A stretch of 64,000 nucleotides of DNA from Microbacterium sp. Gd 4-13 (GTDB lineage: Bacteria; Actinomycetota; Actinomycetes; Actinomycetales; Microbacteriaceae): positions 1 to 64,000 of the forward strand of contig NZ_QEIJ01000003.1 of assembly GCF_003095395.1 (NCBI RefSeq). The letters are read 5' to 3'. Numbering within the stretch: position 1 is the stretch's first letter; each line of letters starts with the position of its first letter. Below the pieces are notes generated by a model, which worked only from the letters and a program-made list of their open reading frames with translations, was not told the origin of the DNA and made no database searches. A program made the translations under genes and the position numbers. Positions 21,851 through 31,462 of the stretch are shown piece by piece.

Positions 21851-22580
21851 CCAGTGCCTCGGCCAGGGTGAACGCCCCGGCGTAGAGTGCCTTGCCCACG
21901 ATCGCGCCTTCGACGCCGAGCGGCACGAGTTCGCGAAGGGCCGCGATGTCGTCAAGGCTCGAGACGCCGCCCGAGGCCACGACAGGCTTGGGTGTGCGCT
22001 CGGCGATCTCGCGGAGAAGGTCGATGTTCGGGCCCTTGAGCGTGCCGTCCTTCGTCACGTCGGTGACGACGTATCGGCTGCAACCGGCGTCTTCGAGACG
22101 CGCGAGGACGGTCCAGAGGTCACCGCCGTCGCGGGTCCATCCCCGCGCGGCGAGTGTCGTCCCACGCACGTCGAGGCCGACAGCGATCGCGTCGCCGTAG
22201 CGGCCGATGACGTCGGCGGCCCACTCGGGGTTCTCCAGCGCCGCGGTACCGAGGTTGATGCGGCTGGCGCCGCTGTCGAGAGCGGCCTCGAGCGAGCGGT
22301 CGTCTCGGATGCCCCCGGAGAGCTCCACCTGGACGCCGCGCACCTGCTTGATGACTCGACGCATCACCGCGGTGTTGTTGCCGCGCCCGAAGGCCGCATC
22401 GAGGTCGACCAGATGGATCCAGCCCGCGCCCTGGCGTGCGAAGTCGGCGGCCGCATCGACCGGATCGCCGTAGTTCGTCTCGGTACCCGCCTCGCCCTGC
22501 GTCAGCCGCACGGCCTTGCCGCCTGCGACATCGACGGCGGGGAGGAGGATCAGCTCGGGTGTTGACGCGAAATCGTTCAT
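21834..22580 (-). CDS. priA: Phosphoribosyl isomerase (HisA/PriA)
   Basis: 248 residues, (beta-alpha)8 barrel that isomerises ProFAR in histidine synthesis. Catalytic aspartates are visible in [15 protein letters not shown] (Asp17) and in [11 protein letters not shown] (about Asp174), matching actinobacterial PriA, which usually also performs the TrpF reaction of tryptophan synthesis. Dual activity is inferred from family membership; the window contains no trpF. It follows hisH after 45 bases and overlaps the SseB gene. Confidence 0.92.
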   Translation of the reverse strand: MNDFASTPELILLPAVDVAGGKAVRLTQGEAGTETNYGDPVDAAADFARQGAGWIHLVDLDAAFGRGNNTAVMRRVIKQVRGVQVELSGGIRDDRSLEAALDSGASRINLGTAALENPEWAADVIGRYGDAIAVGLDVRGTTLAARGWTRDGGDLWTVLARLEDAGCSRYVVTDVTKDGTLKGPNIDLLREIAERTPKPVVASGGVSSLDDIAALRELVPLGVEGAIVGKALYAGAFTLAEALDVAGG

Positions 22581-22625
22581 GGCTCCTCGTGCACGCGGAC
22601 GCCGGTCGCTCGCTGTGGCACGAGG

Positions 22626-23276
22626 TTAGACAGTAGCGGCGCCGAGGCCGTCGATCCAATTGGCGAGCAGGCGGATGCCCGCATCCCCCGATTTCTCGGG
22701 GTGGAACTGCGTCGCGGCCAGCGGACCGTTCTCGACCGCGGCGAGGAACGGCTCGCCGTAGTCGCACCACGTCAGCGACGGCGCCGGGAAAGGCGGCTGC
22801 ACGTCGAGTTCCCAGCGCTGGGCGGCGTACGAGTGCACGAAGTAGAAGCGCTCGTTCTCGATGCCGGCGAACAGGCGCGACCCCGCATCGGGGCGAACGG
22901 TGTTCCACCCCATGTGCGGCAGGACAGGCGCCTCGAGCTGGGTCACGGCACCCGGCCACTCCCCCAACCCCTCGCTGTCGACGCCGCGCTCGACGCCCCG
23001 CTCGAACAGCACCTGCATACCGACGCAGATACCGAGCACGGGGCGGCCTCCGGCGAGGCGCCGATCGATCAGATCGCCCCCGCGGTGAGCGCGCAGCGCC
23101 CCCATGACGGCCTCGAAGGCACCGACCCCGGGCACGACCAGGCCGTCGGCCTCCAGCACGAGGTCGCGATCACGAGTGAGGCGCGCGTCGGCACCGGCTG
23201 CCACCAGAGCCTTGACGGCGGAGTGGACGTTGCCCGATCCGTAGTCGAGCACCGCGACGACGGGACGCGCGCTCAC
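22626..23276 (-). CDS. hisH: Imidazole glycerol phosphate synthase, glutaminase subunit
   Basis: 216 residues, class I glutamine amidotransferase that feeds ammonia to HisF. The nucleophile cysteine is in [13 protein letters not shown] near residue 82 and the His-Glu pair in [10 protein letters not shown] near residue 190. The start is GTG, overlapping the hisB stop as GTGA. The partner hisF is not in this window, unusual for his clusters where hisH, hisA and hisF often stay together. Confidence 0.95.
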   Translation of the reverse strand: MSARPVVAVLDYGSGNVHSAVKALVAAGADARLTRDRDLVLEADGLVVPGVGAFEAVMGALRAHRGGDLIDRRLAGGRPVLGICVGMQVLFERGVERGVDSEGLGEWPGAVTQLEAPVLPHMGWNTVRPDAGSRLFAGIENERFYFVHSYAAQRWELDVQPPFPAPSLTWCDYGEPFLAAVENGPLAATQFHPEKSGDAGIRLLANWIDGLGAATV

Positions 23277-23881
23277 AGGGCGCCCTTCGTGCTCGGGATG
23301 CCGTCGACCAGGGGGTCGAGCGCCTTCGCCTGGCGGAATGCACGCGCGAACGCCTTGTACTCCGCCTCCGCGATGTGGTGAGGGTCACGGCCGCCCAGAA
23401 CGCGGACGTGCACGGTGAGGGCGCCGTTGAACGCGATCGCCTCGAACGTGTGGCGAACCAGCGAGCCTGTGAAGTGCCCTCCGATGAGGTGCTGCTCGAA
23501 ACCGTCGGGTTCACCCGAGTGCACGAGGTAAGGGCGTCCGCTGATGTCGACGACCGCCTGAGCGAGGGCCTCGTCGAGCGGCACCAGGGCATCGCCGTAC
23601 CGCGAGATGCCGGCCTTGTCGCCGAGGGCCTCGCGGATCGCCGTGCCGAGCACGATCGACACGTCCTCGACGGTGTGGTGGGCGTCGATGTGCGTGTCAC
23701 CCGCCGCGCGGACGGTGAGATCGGTCAGCGAGTGCTTCGCGAACGCCGTCAGCATGTGGTCGAAGAAGGGAACCGACGTGTCGATCGAGCTCTTGCCCGA
23801 GCCGTCGAGGTTGAGCTCCAGCTCGACGCTCGACTCGCTGGTCGCGCGGCGGATCGAGGCGGTTCGGGAGGGGCCGGTCAT
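23273..23881 (-). CDS. hisB: Imidazoleglycerol-phosphate dehydratase
   Basis: 202 residues, monofunctional IGPD type without the N-terminal phosphatase found in enterobacteria. The two manganese-binding HxxHH-type motifs are visible as [10 protein letters not shown] and [16 protein letters not shown]. It overlaps hisC by 4 bases (ATGA) and hisH by 4 bases (GTGA), so hisC-B-H are tightly coupled. Confidence 0.96.
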   Translation of the reverse strand: MTGPSRTASIRRATSESSVELELNLDGSGKSSIDTSVPFFDHMLTAFAKHSLTDLTVRAAGDTHIDAHHTVEDVSIVLGTAIREALGDKAGISRYGDALVPLDEALAQAVVDISGRPYLVHSGEPDGFEQHLIGGHFTGSLVRHTFEAIAFNGALTVHVRVLGGRDPHHIAEAEYKAFARAFRQAKALDPLVDGIPSTKGAL

Positions 23882-24963
23882 GAGCCCGATCCTACCGAGG
23901 CCAGTGCGTCGAGGAACGCGGTCGTCTCGTCGGCCGTGCCTGCCGTGACTCGCAGGTGGTGAGGGATGCCGATGTCACGGATCAGCACTCCACGGTCGTA
24001 CAACGCCTGCCAGGTCGCTGCCGGGTCGGATACGCCCCCGAACAGCACGAAGTTCGTCCACGACTCGTGCGCCTGATATCCGAGGGCTTCGACGGTCGCG
24101 GAGATCCGGTCGCGCTGCGACACGATCTCGTCGACCATGCCGAGCATCGTGGCGGCGTGTCCGAGAGCCGCCGTCGCCGCCGCCTGGGTGAGCGCACTCA
24201 GGTGATACGGCAGCCGTACGAGTCGTAAGGCGTCGATCAGCGCGGGATCGGCCGCGAGGTATCCGACCCGTGCTCCCGCGAAGGCGAAGGCCTTGCTCAT
24301 CGTGCGAGACACGACCAGGCGCTCTCGCCCGGGGAGGAGGCTGACCGCCGAGGGCGCGTCGTGCGGGGCGAACTCCTGATACGCCTCGTCGACGATGACG
24401 ATGCCCTCGGTCGCGTCATAGGCGGCCTCGATCACGTCGAGCGACATCGGGGTTCCGGTTGGGTTGTTCGGCGCGCAGAGGAAGGTCACGTCAGGGCGCA
24501 CCTCCGAGATCTGCTCGGCCGCCGAGGCGGCCGACACGGTGTAGTCGTGCGACCGCGCACCCGACACCCATCGGGCGCCCGTGCCTCGCGTGAGCAGCGG
24601 GTACATCGAATACGTCGGATCGAACGAGAAGGCGGTGCGACCGGGCCCCGCGAAGGCCTGCAGCAGGTGCTGAAGTACCTCGTTCGACCCGTTGCCGGCC
24701 CAGATCTGCTCGCGAGTGAGCCCCTCGCCCAGGTAGTCGGCGAACGCTTCGCGAAGTGCGGTGAACTCGCGGTCGGGGTAACGGTTCACATCGCGCAGGG
24801 CACGTGCCACCGCGTCGAGGATGTCACCGGCGACGTCGTCGGGCACCGGATGCGTGTTCTCGTTCACGTTCAGAGCTACCGGCAACGCCGCCTGGGGCGC
24901 ACCGTAGGGTTTCATTCCGCGCAGATCGTCGCGGAGCGGAAGGTCATCGAGCCTCGTGGTCAC
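23878..24963 (-). CDS. hisC: Histidinol-phosphate aminotransferase
   Basis: 361 residues, PLP fold type I, class II aminotransferase. The PLP lysine lies in [18 protein letters not shown] near residue 224, with NNPTG and DEAYQEF motifs earlier. It leads the hisC-hisB-hisH-priA cluster. The start is GTG at 24963; a -10 box TACCAT (24970-24975) lies 6 bases upstream, giving a leaderless transcript. hisD, normally before hisC, is absent here. Confidence 0.94.
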   Translation of the reverse strand: MTTRLDDLPLRDDLRGMKPYGAPQAALPVALNVNENTHPVPDDVAGDILDAVARALRDVNRYPDREFTALREAFADYLGEGLTREQIWAGNGSNEVLQHLLQAFAGPGRTAFSFDPTYSMYPLLTRGTGARWVSGARSHDYTVSAASAAEQISEVRPDVTFLCAPNNPTGTPMSLDVIEAAYDATEGIVIVDEAYQEFAPHDAPSAVSLLPGRERLVVSRTMSKAFAFAGARVGYLAADPALIDALRLVRLPYHLSALTQAAATAALGHAATMLGMVDEIVSQRDRISATVEALGYQAHESWTNFVLFGGVSDPAATWQALYDRGVLIRDIGIPHHLRVTAGTADETTAFLDALASVGSGS

Positions 24964-24983
24964 CCTTCGATGGTAGGGCGGGC

Positions 24984-25340
24984 TCAGGGGGCCGAGGAGT
25001 ACTCCGCCGGAATGGCGAGCCGCTGGCCCGCGGAGAGCGCCACCCCATCGAGGGCGTTCAGCCGCACGATCGCGTCGACCACGTCGCGCGGATCGGCGGA
25101 CGGCGCGACCTCCTGGGCGATGCCCCAGAGCGACTCACCCGCCATGACGGTGACCTCGGTGAACGTGCCCGCTGGCGCACCCGCATCGCGGGATGCCAGC
25201 GCAGAACCGCCGCTGATCGCCGCGACGGCGATGGCCACCACGAACGGGAACGCGGCGAGACCGGTGAGCACCCGGCGACCGCGCGCAGTCAGACGAAGAC
25301 GCGTGGTCGGGACGACGGGGGCGATGCCGATGCTGGTCAT
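24984..25340 (-). CDS. LysM-domain membrane protein divergent from lexA
   Basis: 118 residues. A short cytoplasmic N-terminus, one membrane helix (about 28-48, [20 protein letters not shown]) and an extracellular LysM module (about 62-113, [20 protein letters not shown]...[10 protein letters not shown]) that should bind peptidoglycan. Placement next to and divergent from lexA is shared with YneA of Bacillus and Rv2719c of Mycobacterium, SOS-induced cell-division inhibitors, so a similar role is likely. Start at 25340 with a strong GAGGAGG ribosome binding site, then 98 bases to the promoter -35. Confidence 0.8.
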   Translation of the reverse strand: MTSIGIAPVVPTTRLRLTARGRRVLTGLAAFPFVVAIAVAAISGGSALASRDAGAPAGTFTEVTVMAGESLWGIAQEVAPSADPRDVVDAIVRLNALDGVALSAGQRLAIPAEYSSAP

Positions 25341-25409
25341 GGGGTTCCTCCTCAGGTGAGAGATTCGCATCCGGCGCTCGGGCCGGAGTACCGGATGCGA
25401 AGCTCTCTT

Positions 25410-25425
25410 CCGAATCTATCTTCGA
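25410..25425. promoter_or_regulatory. SOS-box-like site (LexA operator)
   Basis: CCGAATCTATCTTCGA fits the actinobacterial LexA box TCGAAC-N4-GTTCGA at 9 of 12 fixed positions, keeping the key CGAA-N6-TTCG spacing. It overlaps the -10 box of the LysM gene promoter and ends in the same CTTCGA half-site as the box in front of recA (42796-42811). Binding is inferred. Confidence 0.55.
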
Positions 25426-25442
25426 TACAGTCAGGGTGTCAA
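25413..25442 (-). promoter_or_regulatory. Promoter of the LysM gene
   Basis: On the minus strand TTGACA (25437-25442) and TAGATT (25413-25418) are separated by 18 bases. It is one of the best sigma-70-type promoters in the window and its -10 box is covered by the LexA-like site, as expected for an SOS-repressed gene. Confidence 0.65.
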
Positions 25443-25595
25443 CACCGTTCTTCTCGGAGATGGATCGAACGCGACACGCGGCAGGCAGCCGCTGAGTGCG
25501 TGCGAATCCGTATACGGTTTCGACAGGGAGACACCATCACGGACCTCCGACATTCGAAGACCGGCGCCCCTCGGGCGCGAGAGGGAGCAGCCAGA

Positions 25596-26285
25596 ATGAG
25601 CGACGCGATGCCGTCCGGCGCCCGGGACAAACCGCAGACCCGCCGCCGCAAGAGCCTGAGCGACAAGCAGATGGCGATCCTCGAAGTGATCCAGCGCTCG
25701 ATCAGCCGTCACGGGTACCCGCCCAGCATGCGAGAGATCGGCGACGCGGTCGGACTCAAATCGCTCTCCAGCGTCACGCACCAGCTCAACCAGCTCGAAT
25801 TGAGCGGCTACCTCCGTCGCGACCCCGGCAAGACGCGCGCGATGGAAGTGCTGATCGACCTCCCCGGCACGTCGGTCGAGAACCCCGCCGACAACGCCCC
25901 GGCCGTGGGTGACGCCGCGCTCGTCCCCCTCGTCGGGCGCATCGCCGCCGGGGTTCCCATCACCGCCGACCAGCAGGTGGATGAGATCTTCCCCCTGCCC
26001 CGACAGCTCGTGGGCAAGGGCGATCTGTTCATGCTGAAGGTCTCGGGCGAGTCGATGATCGACGCCGCCATCTGCGACGGCGACTGGGTGGTCGTGCGTT
26101 CGCAGCAGAACGCCGAGAACGGCGAGATCGTCGCGGCGATGCTCGATGACGAGGCCACGGTGAAGACGTTCCGCCGACGCGACGGCCACACCTGGCTCCT
26201 CCCGCGCAACAGCGCCTTCGAGCCGATCCTCGGCGACGACGCCGTCGTCCTCGGCAAGGTCGTGGCGGTGCTGCGGGCCGTCTGA
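25596..26285 (+). CDS. lexA: LexA repressor
   Basis: 229 residues, SOS-response repressor and self-cleaving S24 protease. N-terminal winged helix (about 22-85, [20 protein letters not shown] is the recognition region); cleavage site Ala-Gly in GRIAAGVPI; catalytic Ser in [10 protein letters not shown] and Lys in EATVKTF. The start at 25596 follows GGGAG. The 255-base gap to the LysM gene holds the shared regulatory region, including a 20-base near-palindrome at 25503-25522. Confidence 0.97.
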   Translation: MSDAMPSGARDKPQTRRRKSLSDKQMAILEVIQRSISRHGYPPSMREIGDAVGLKSLSSVTHQLNQLELSGYLRRDPGKTRAMEVLIDLPGTSVENPADNAPAVGDAALVPLVGRIAAGVPITADQQVDEIFPLPRQLVGKGDLFMLKVSGESMIDAAICDGDWVVVRSQQNAENGEIVAAMLDDEATVKTFRRRDGHTWLLPRNSAFEPILGDDAVVLGKVVAVLRAV

Positions 26286-26317
26286 TCCCCGTCCGACCCC
26301 CGCCCTAGGGTGAGGGG

Positions 26318-28237
26318 ATGGATTCCCCGCTCCCCTACGGTTCCTGGCCCTCCCCCTTCCGTGCGACGTCTGTCGCCGCTGCGTCTCCGCGCACCGACGG
26401 AGCACGTTTCGTCGGCGACGACATCTGGTGGGGTCAGACGATGCCCTCCGAGGGCGGACGAACGACGGTCCTGCGCCGGCGACCCGACGGATCGATCGAC
26501 GATCTGCTCCCCGCTCCGCTCAGCGCGCGCTCGCGCGTCCACGAGTACGGAGGCGGTGCGTGGACGGCCGCCGACGGCGAGCTGGTCTTCTCCGAGAAAT
26601 CCGACCAACGCGTGTGGGCACTCACGCCCGGCGGTCGCCCGCGCCCGCTCACCCCCGATGACCCCTCCGCGCGATTCGCGGGACTCACGTGGGGCGCAGG
26701 GACGCTGCTGGCCGTCCGCGAACGCCACGAAGGAGCCCCGGTACCCGCTCGCGACATCGTGCGGATCCCGCTCGACGGGTCGGCCGCCGACGATGCCGAT
26801 CGCCTCGTGAGCGTGGCGGGCGGCACCGACTTCGTCGCGCAACCCGCGATCTCTCCCGACGGCGCGCGTCTGGCCTGGGTCGCGTGGAACCACCCCGACA
26901 TGCCCTGGGATCGCACGCAGCTGCGCATCGCCGAGATCGTCGACGGCCGCGCATCCGCTCCGCGGACGATCAACGCCCGCGGCACGGCCGCGCTGCAGCC
27001 GGTGTGGACGGCCCCGAACGAGGTGACCTACGCCGATGACCCGACCGGACGGTGGAACCTCTGGCGTGCAGACGGCGACGCCGCGCCCGTCGCCCTGGCT
27101 CCGGCAGACGCCGACACCGGCGGCGCGCTCTGGGTGCTCGGTACGCGCTGGTTCGGAGCGCTCGACGACGGTCGCCTCGTCGCGGTCCGCACGAACGGGG
27201 CCGACGAACTCGTCATGGTCGACGGCGACCGGGTCGACCCGCTGCCGGTACCGATCGTCGCCGGCGCTGCCGTCGAGGACGTCTCGACGACGCGCGCGCT
27301 CGTCTCGGGTGCGACCGCCTCGGGCGGCGCAGGTCTCTGGCTCGTCGACGCGAGCGATCTCGGTGCTCCGACGGTGGAACGCCTCGCCGGCGGCTCGAAC
27401 GGCCCGGGCCCGGAGTGGTTCCCGACCGCGCGGTCGATCACCGCCCCCGGACCCCACGGGCCGGTTCACGCCTTCGCCTACCCTCCGACGAATCCCGAGG
27501 TGACCGCCCCGGCGGATGAGAAGCCGCCGTACCTCGTGCTGGTGCACGGGGGTCCGACGTCGCACGTGGGTCCTGCGGCGTCGGCCAAGATCGCGTACTT
27601 CACAAGCCGCGGAATCGGTGTGCTCGACGTCAACTACGGCGGTTCGACCGGCTACGGACGCCCCTACCGCGATCGCCTTCGCGGGCAGTGGGGCGTCGTC
27701 GACGTCGACGACGTGGCCGCCGCCGCGACCGCTCTCAGCGACGACGGGCTCGCCGACCCGTCGCGGATCGCGATCGAGGGCGGCTCCGCCGGCGGATGGA
27801 CGGTGCTGTCGGCCCTCGTCCGCACCGACGTCTTCGCGGCCGGTATCTCGCGGTACGGCGTCGGGGACGCCCGTGCCCTCGCCGCCGACACGCACGACTT
27901 CGAAGCGCGCTATCTCGACGGCCTCATCGGCCCGCTCCCCGAGGCCGAGCCGCTCTACATCGAGCGCTCACCGCTGACGTCGGCCGACCGATTCCGTGTG
28001 CCGATGCTCATCCTTCAGGGGTCGGAAGACGCCGTTGTACCGCCCGCGCAGGCCGAGGCCATCCGCGATGCCCTCGTCGCGCGAGGGGTCCCGCACGCGT
28101 ACGTCCTGTACGACGGCGAGGGGCACGGCTTCCGCACCGCCGAAACGATCGTCCACGCTCTCGAGAGCGAACTGGCGTTCCTCGGTGCGGCCTTCGGATT
28201 CGACACGCCCGACGTGCCCGAGCTCACTCTCGACTGA
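26318..28237 (+). CDS. S9 family (prolyl oligopeptidase-type) peptidase
   Basis: 639 residues, no signal peptide, so cytoplasmic. The N-terminal ~400 residues look like a beta-propeller that limits access to the active site; the C-terminal alpha/beta hydrolase has Ser in EGGSAGGW (about 490), Asp in LQGSEDAVVP (about 570) and His in GEGHGF (about 602), as in dipeptidyl/acylaminoacyl peptidases. It probably degrades small peptides. A -10 box TAGGGT (26306-26311) lies 6 bases before the ATG: leaderless. A bidirectional hairpin follows the stop. Confidence 0.87.
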   Translation: MDSPLPYGSWPSPFRATSVAAASPRTDGARFVGDDIWWGQTMPSEGGRTTVLRRRPDGSIDDLLPAPLSARSRVHEYGGGAWTAADGELVFSEKSDQRVWALTPGGRPRPLTPDDPSARFAGLTWGAGTLLAVRERHEGAPVPARDIVRIPLDGSAADDADRLVSVAGGTDFVAQPAISPDGARLAWVAWNHPDMPWDRTQLRIAEIVDGRASAPRTINARGTAALQPVWTAPNEVTYADDPTGRWNLWRADGDAAPVALAPADADTGGALWVLGTRWFGALDDGRLVAVRTNGADELVMVDGDRVDPLPVPIVAGAAVEDVSTTRALVSGATASGGAGLWLVDASDLGAPTVERLAGGSNGPGPEWFPTARSITAPGPHGPVHAFAYPPTNPEVTAPADEKPPYLVLVHGGPTSHVGPAASAKIAYFTSRGIGVLDVNYGGSTGYGRPYRDRLRGQWGVVDVDDVAAAATALSDDGLADPSRIAIEGGSAGGWTVLSALVRTDVFAAGISRYGVGDARALAADTHDFEARYLDGLIGPLPEAEPLYIERSPLTSADRFRVPMLILQGSEDAVVPPAQAEAIRDALVARGVPHAYVLYDGEGHGFRTAETIVHALESELAFLGAAFGFDTPDVPELTLD

Positions 28238-28245
28238 CGACTCGT

Positions 28246-28297
28246 CCGCAGCATCCGGCCCCGGCACAGACGGATGCTGCGGAGACGGATGCTGCGG
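28246..28297. terminator. Bidirectional hairpin between S9 peptidase and hflX
   Basis: CCGCAGCATCCG (28246-28257) pairs perfectly over 12 bases with CGGATGCTGCGG (28271-28282), and the right arm is duplicated in tandem at 28286-28297. It sits between two convergent stops, so it can end transcription from both sides, though without U-runs. The arms consist of the GCAGCATCC word that recurs across the window. Confidence 0.65.
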
Positions 28298-28302
28298 AGA
28301 GG

Positions 28303-29820
28303 TCAGGCCAGGAACGGCTGCAGGTCGGAGGCCAGCTTCGCCCCGACGTGGGCGTGCAGGAATGTTCCTTCGGCCTGGTGCTCCTGCGAGACGATGATGC
28401 CGCTCTCGTGCGCCGCGGAGACCAGATCACCGCGGTCGTACGGCACCACGGCGCGCACCTCCACGGCGGGCAGAGGCAGGGCCTCCTCGATCACCGCGCG
28501 CAGCTCGTCGATTCCCTCGCCGGTACGCGAGGACACGAACAGCGCGGAGGACTCGAGGCCGCGCAGCACGAGACGCGAGTCGGCATCGATGAGATCCGCC
28601 TTGTTGAAGACGACGATCTCGCGTGTCGATCGCGCACCGACGTCGCCCATGACATCGCGAACCGTCGCGAGCTGCGCGGCGGGGTCGGGGTGCGAGCCAT
28701 CCACCACGTGCACGATGACGTCGGCGTCGCCGACCTCCTCGAGCGTGGAACGGAACGCCTCGACCAGCTGGTGCGGGAGGTTGCGTACGAAACCGACGGT
28801 GTCGGTCAGCGTGTACACGCGCCCGTCTGCGGTCTCGGAGCGGCGCACGGACGTGTCGAGCGTGGCGAACAGCGCGTTCTCCACGAGGACACCGGCGCGA
28901 GTCAGACGGTTCAGGAGGCTCGACTTGCCCGCGTTGGTGTATCCCGTGATCGCGACGGCCGGAATGGTGTTGCGCTTGCGCTCGGCCCGCTTCGCTTCGC
29001 GCGCGGGCGCGAAGTCGCGGATCTGGCGGCGCAGCACGGCCATCTTGGTGCGGATGCGCCGGCGATCGAGCTCGATCTTCGTCTCACCCGGACCACGAGA
29101 CCCCATACCGGCACCGCCGGCACCGACCTGGCCACCGGCCTGGCGGCTCATCGAGTCACCCCAGCCGCGCAGGCGCGGAAGGAGGTACTCGAGCTGGGCG
29201 AGTTCGACCTGCGCCTTGCCCTCGCGGCTCTTGGCGTGCTGGCTGAAGATGTCGAGGATGACGGTGGTGCGGTCGATGACCTTCACCTTGATGACGTCCT
29301 CGAGCGCGCGCCGCTGGCTGGGTGCGAGCTCGGTGTCGACGATGACCGTGTCGGCGCCGACCGATGCGACGATGTCGCGCAGCTCCTGCGCCTTCCCACT
29401 GCCGATGTAGGTCGCGGGGTCGGGGTTCGGACGCCGCTGCAGCACGCCGTCGAGAACGACCGCGCCCGCGGTCTCCGCGAGGGCGGACAGCTCGCGCAGC
29501 GAGTTCTCGGCCTCTTCCTGCTGTCCTTGCGGGTGCACGCCGACGAGAACGACGTTCTCGAGGCGCAACTGTCGGTACTCGACCTCGGTGACGTCTTCGA
29601 GCTCGGTGGACAGACCGACCACGCGGCGCAGGGCGGCGCGGTCCTCGCGGTCCCACTGGTCGCCGTCGGTGTCACCGTACGAAACGGTTCTGTCGTCCTG
29701 GAGCGCCTGGGCTGCTCCGAACACACGCACCCCGGAGTGCGCTTCGGCGCGCGCGAGCACTCGATCCACCGGGTCGACCGGCATCTCATCCGCGCTCTGG
29801 GGGATTGTGGTGTCTGTCAT
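28303..29820 (-). CDS. hflX: GTPase HflX
   Basis: 505 residues, ribosome-associated GTPase that rescues or splits stalled 70S ribosomes. The N-terminal HflX domain (GTDRT-type Gly-rich linker visible as GAGGAGMGSRGPGETKIELDRR) precedes the G domain with GYTNAGKSSLLN (G1), DTVGF (G3) and NKAD (G4). The ATG at 29820 is chosen for its GGAAGGA ribosome binding site; the open frame runs further but without family similarity. It lies between dapF and lexA as in many Actinobacteria. Confidence 0.93.
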   Translation of the reverse strand: MTDTTIPQSADEMPVDPVDRVLARAEAHSGVRVFGAAQALQDDRTVSYGDTDGDQWDREDRAALRRVVGLSTELEDVTEVEYRQLRLENVVLVGVHPQGQQEEAENSLRELSALAETAGAVVLDGVLQRRPNPDPATYIGSGKAQELRDIVASVGADTVIVDTELAPSQRRALEDVIKVKVIDRTTVILDIFSQHAKSREGKAQVELAQLEYLLPRLRGWGDSMSRQAGGQVGAGGAGMGSRGPGETKIELDRRRIRTKMAVLRRQIRDFAPAREAKRAERKRNTIPAVAITGYTNAGKSSLLNRLTRAGVLVENALFATLDTSVRRSETADGRVYTLTDTVGFVRNLPHQLVEAFRSTLEEVGDADVIVHVVDGSHPDPAAQLATVRDVMGDVGARSTREIVVFNKADLIDADSRLVLRGLESSALFVSSRTGEGIDELRAVIEEALPLPAVEVRAVVPYDRGDLVSAAHESGIIVSQEHQAEGTFLHAHVGAKLASDLQPFLA

Positions 29821-29882
29821 CTGTTCCTTCCATCGCGCCGCCCTCGGCCGAAGGCCGGGGCCGCAGCATCCATAAACTCTAA

Positions 29883-29899
29883 TCCTCCCGTCGGGAGGA
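29883..29899. promoter_or_regulatory. 17-bp perfect palindrome, possible operator
   Basis: TCCTCCCGTCGGGAGGA reads identically on both strands around a single central base. It lies between the divergent hflX and methyltransferase genes and covers the place where the -35 box of the methyltransferase promoter (-10 TACGCT at 29912-29917) would be. Confidence 0.5.
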
Positions 29900-29923
29900 C
29901 GATCTCTCCGATACGCTCTCCGC

Positions 29924-30610
29924 ATGGGGAGCGACCACTACTTCACCGGGTCTCCCTCCAGCGCAGAGAACCTCCGGCGCCTGCGAGTGACCCTCGCCGG
30001 CCGCGATGTCGAGGTTGTCACCGCTGGTGGCGTCTTCAGTCCCGACCGTCTCGATGCCGGCACCGCCGTGCTGCTGGCCAACACGCCGTCGCCCCCTGCA
30101 GGCGGCGATTTCCTCGACCTCGGGAGCGGGTGGGGGCCGATCTCGCTGTCCCTCGCACTCGACGCCCCGCACGCCACGGTGTGGGCGGTCGATGTCAACG
30201 AGCGAGCACTCGACCTCGTGCGTCGCAACGCGGAGATTCTCGGGCTCACCAATGTGAACGCCGTGCGGCCCGAGAATGTTCCCGCCGACGTGGCCTTCCG
30301 CACCATCCGCTCGAATCCCCCGATCCGAGTGGGCAAGAACGAACTGCACGGAATGCTGGAAACCTGGCTCCCCCGGCTCGAGGAGAGATCGGACGCGTGG
30401 CTCGTCGTGCAGCGCAACCTCGGCTCGGACTCCCTGCAGCGCTGGCTCGGTGCCACGCTTCCGCGGGGCTTCAGCGTTCAGCGCGCGGCGACGGGGCGCG
30501 GGTACCGCGTGCTGAAGGTGCGCCGACACGGTACGCCCGCGACCGCGGCGATCGACATCGTCTCGGCCGACGACGGCGACGTTCAGACCAGCGAGACCTC
30601 ACCCGAGTAG
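29924..30610 (+). CDS. RsmC-like class I SAM-dependent methyltransferase
   Basis: 228 residues. The SAM-binding motif [16 protein letters not shown] (about 64-79) and the catalytic SNPPIRVG (about 126) are those of the MTS domain of RsmC/RlmG, which methylate guanine N2 in rRNA; it corresponds to the C-terminal half only. The exact substrate is unknown. A -10 box TACGCT (29912-29917) stands 6 bases before the ATG: leaderless. Its last 28 bases overlap the convergent dapF gene. Confidence 0.85.
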   Translation: MGSDHYFTGSPSSAENLRRLRVTLAGRDVEVVTAGGVFSPDRLDAGTAVLLANTPSPPAGGDFLDLGSGWGPISLSLALDAPHATVWAVDVNERALDLVRRNAEILGLTNVNAVRPENVPADVAFRTIRSNPPIRVGKNELHGMLETWLPRLEERSDAWLVVQRNLGSDSLQRWLGATLPRGFSVQRAATGRGYRVLKVRRHGTPATAAIDIVSADDGDVQTSETSPE

Positions 30611-31452
30611 ACGAGCACCGCCGGTCCTGACAGCAGGACGTGCTCGCCGTCGGACGCATCGACGATGCGCACGCCCAGCGTGCCGCCGGGTACGTCCACC
30701 TGCCACCGTCGCGGAGCCGCAGGACCCGCCCAGTGCCGCACCGCGAGAGCGGCGGCCGCGACGCCCGTGCCGCACGAGAGGGTCTCGCCGACGCCCCGTT
30801 CGAACACGCGCATCCGCACTTCGCCGACCCCGTCGCGCACCAGCGGGTCGCCGGGCACGACGAACTCGACGTTCGCACCGTGGCGCGGCTCGGGGTCGAG
30901 GATCGGGCGGTAGGCCAGGTCGAGCGCATCGAGCTCGGTGTGCGACGACAGAGCGACCACGACGTGCGGGTTGCCCACATCGATGCCCGTGCCCGGCCGG
31001 GCGACGTCGAGGCCGCGTGCGCGCACCAGGATGTCGTCGGGCTCCGCACGCCAGACCCCGAGGTCGACCTCGAATCCGCGGTTACTGCGGGTGAGCGTCT
31101 TCACGCCCGCTCGGGTGCCGATGCGCAGGCCGCCGTCGATGGAGGCGAGACCGGCGTCGACGAGGTAGCGGGCGAACACTCGCGTTCCGTTGCCGCACAT
31201 CTCGGCCTTCGAACCGTCGGCGTTGCGGTAGTCCATGAACCACTCGGCCCCGGATGCTGCAGCCTCGGCTCCTTCGTCGATCGCCGTGGAGCGGACGACG
31301 CGGAGGAGGCCATCGGCGCCGATGCCCATGTGCCGATCGCAGAGCGCGGCGATTTGGTCGTCGGTGAGGTCGAGGGAGCCGTCAGGGTCGGCGATCACGA
31401 CGAAATCGTTGCCGGTACCGTGACCCTTCGTGAACGGGAGGGTGCGCGACAT
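30583..31452 (-). CDS. dapF: Diaminopimelate epimerase
   Basis: 289 residues, converts LL- to meso-diaminopimelate for lysine and peptidoglycan. The two catalytic cysteines are in [15 protein letters not shown] and [24 protein letters not shown] is at the N-terminus. The ATG at 31452 is preceded after 7 bases by a -10 box TAGACT (31460-31465), suggesting a leaderless mRNA even though miaA ends just upstream. dapA and dapB are also in this window but far apart. Confidence 0.96.
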   Translation of the reverse strand: MSRTLPFTKGHGTGNDFVVIADPDGSLDLTDDQIAALCDRHMGIGADGLLRVVRSTAIDEGAEAAASGAEWFMDYRNADGSKAEMCGNGTRVFARYLVDAGLASIDGGLRIGTRAGVKTLTRSNRGFEVDLGVWRAEPDDILVRARGLDVARPGTGIDVGNPHVVVALSSHTELDALDLAYRPILDPEPRHGANVEFVVPGDPLVRDGVGEVRMRVFERGVGETLSCGTGVAAAALAVRHWAGPAAPRRWQVDVPGGTLGVRIVDASDGEHVLLSGPAVLVYSGEVSLV

Positions 31453-31462
31453 GCGACCCAGT

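Noticed and set aside
20636..21871. Plus-strand open frame of 411 codons over the repeat array
   Set aside because: It results from repeats and the antisense of the SseB gene; no ribosome binding site or family.
25503..25522. Near-palindrome CGAATCCGTATACGGTTTCG upstream of lexA as an SOS box
   Set aside because: CGAA and TTCG are 12 bases apart instead of 6, so it does not fit the LexA spacing; it may be another operator.
27688..30630. Plus-strand open frame of 980 codons spanning parts of three genes
   Set aside because: It crosses the S9 peptidase, hflX and the methyltransferase in a wrong frame and contains Arg-rich noise.
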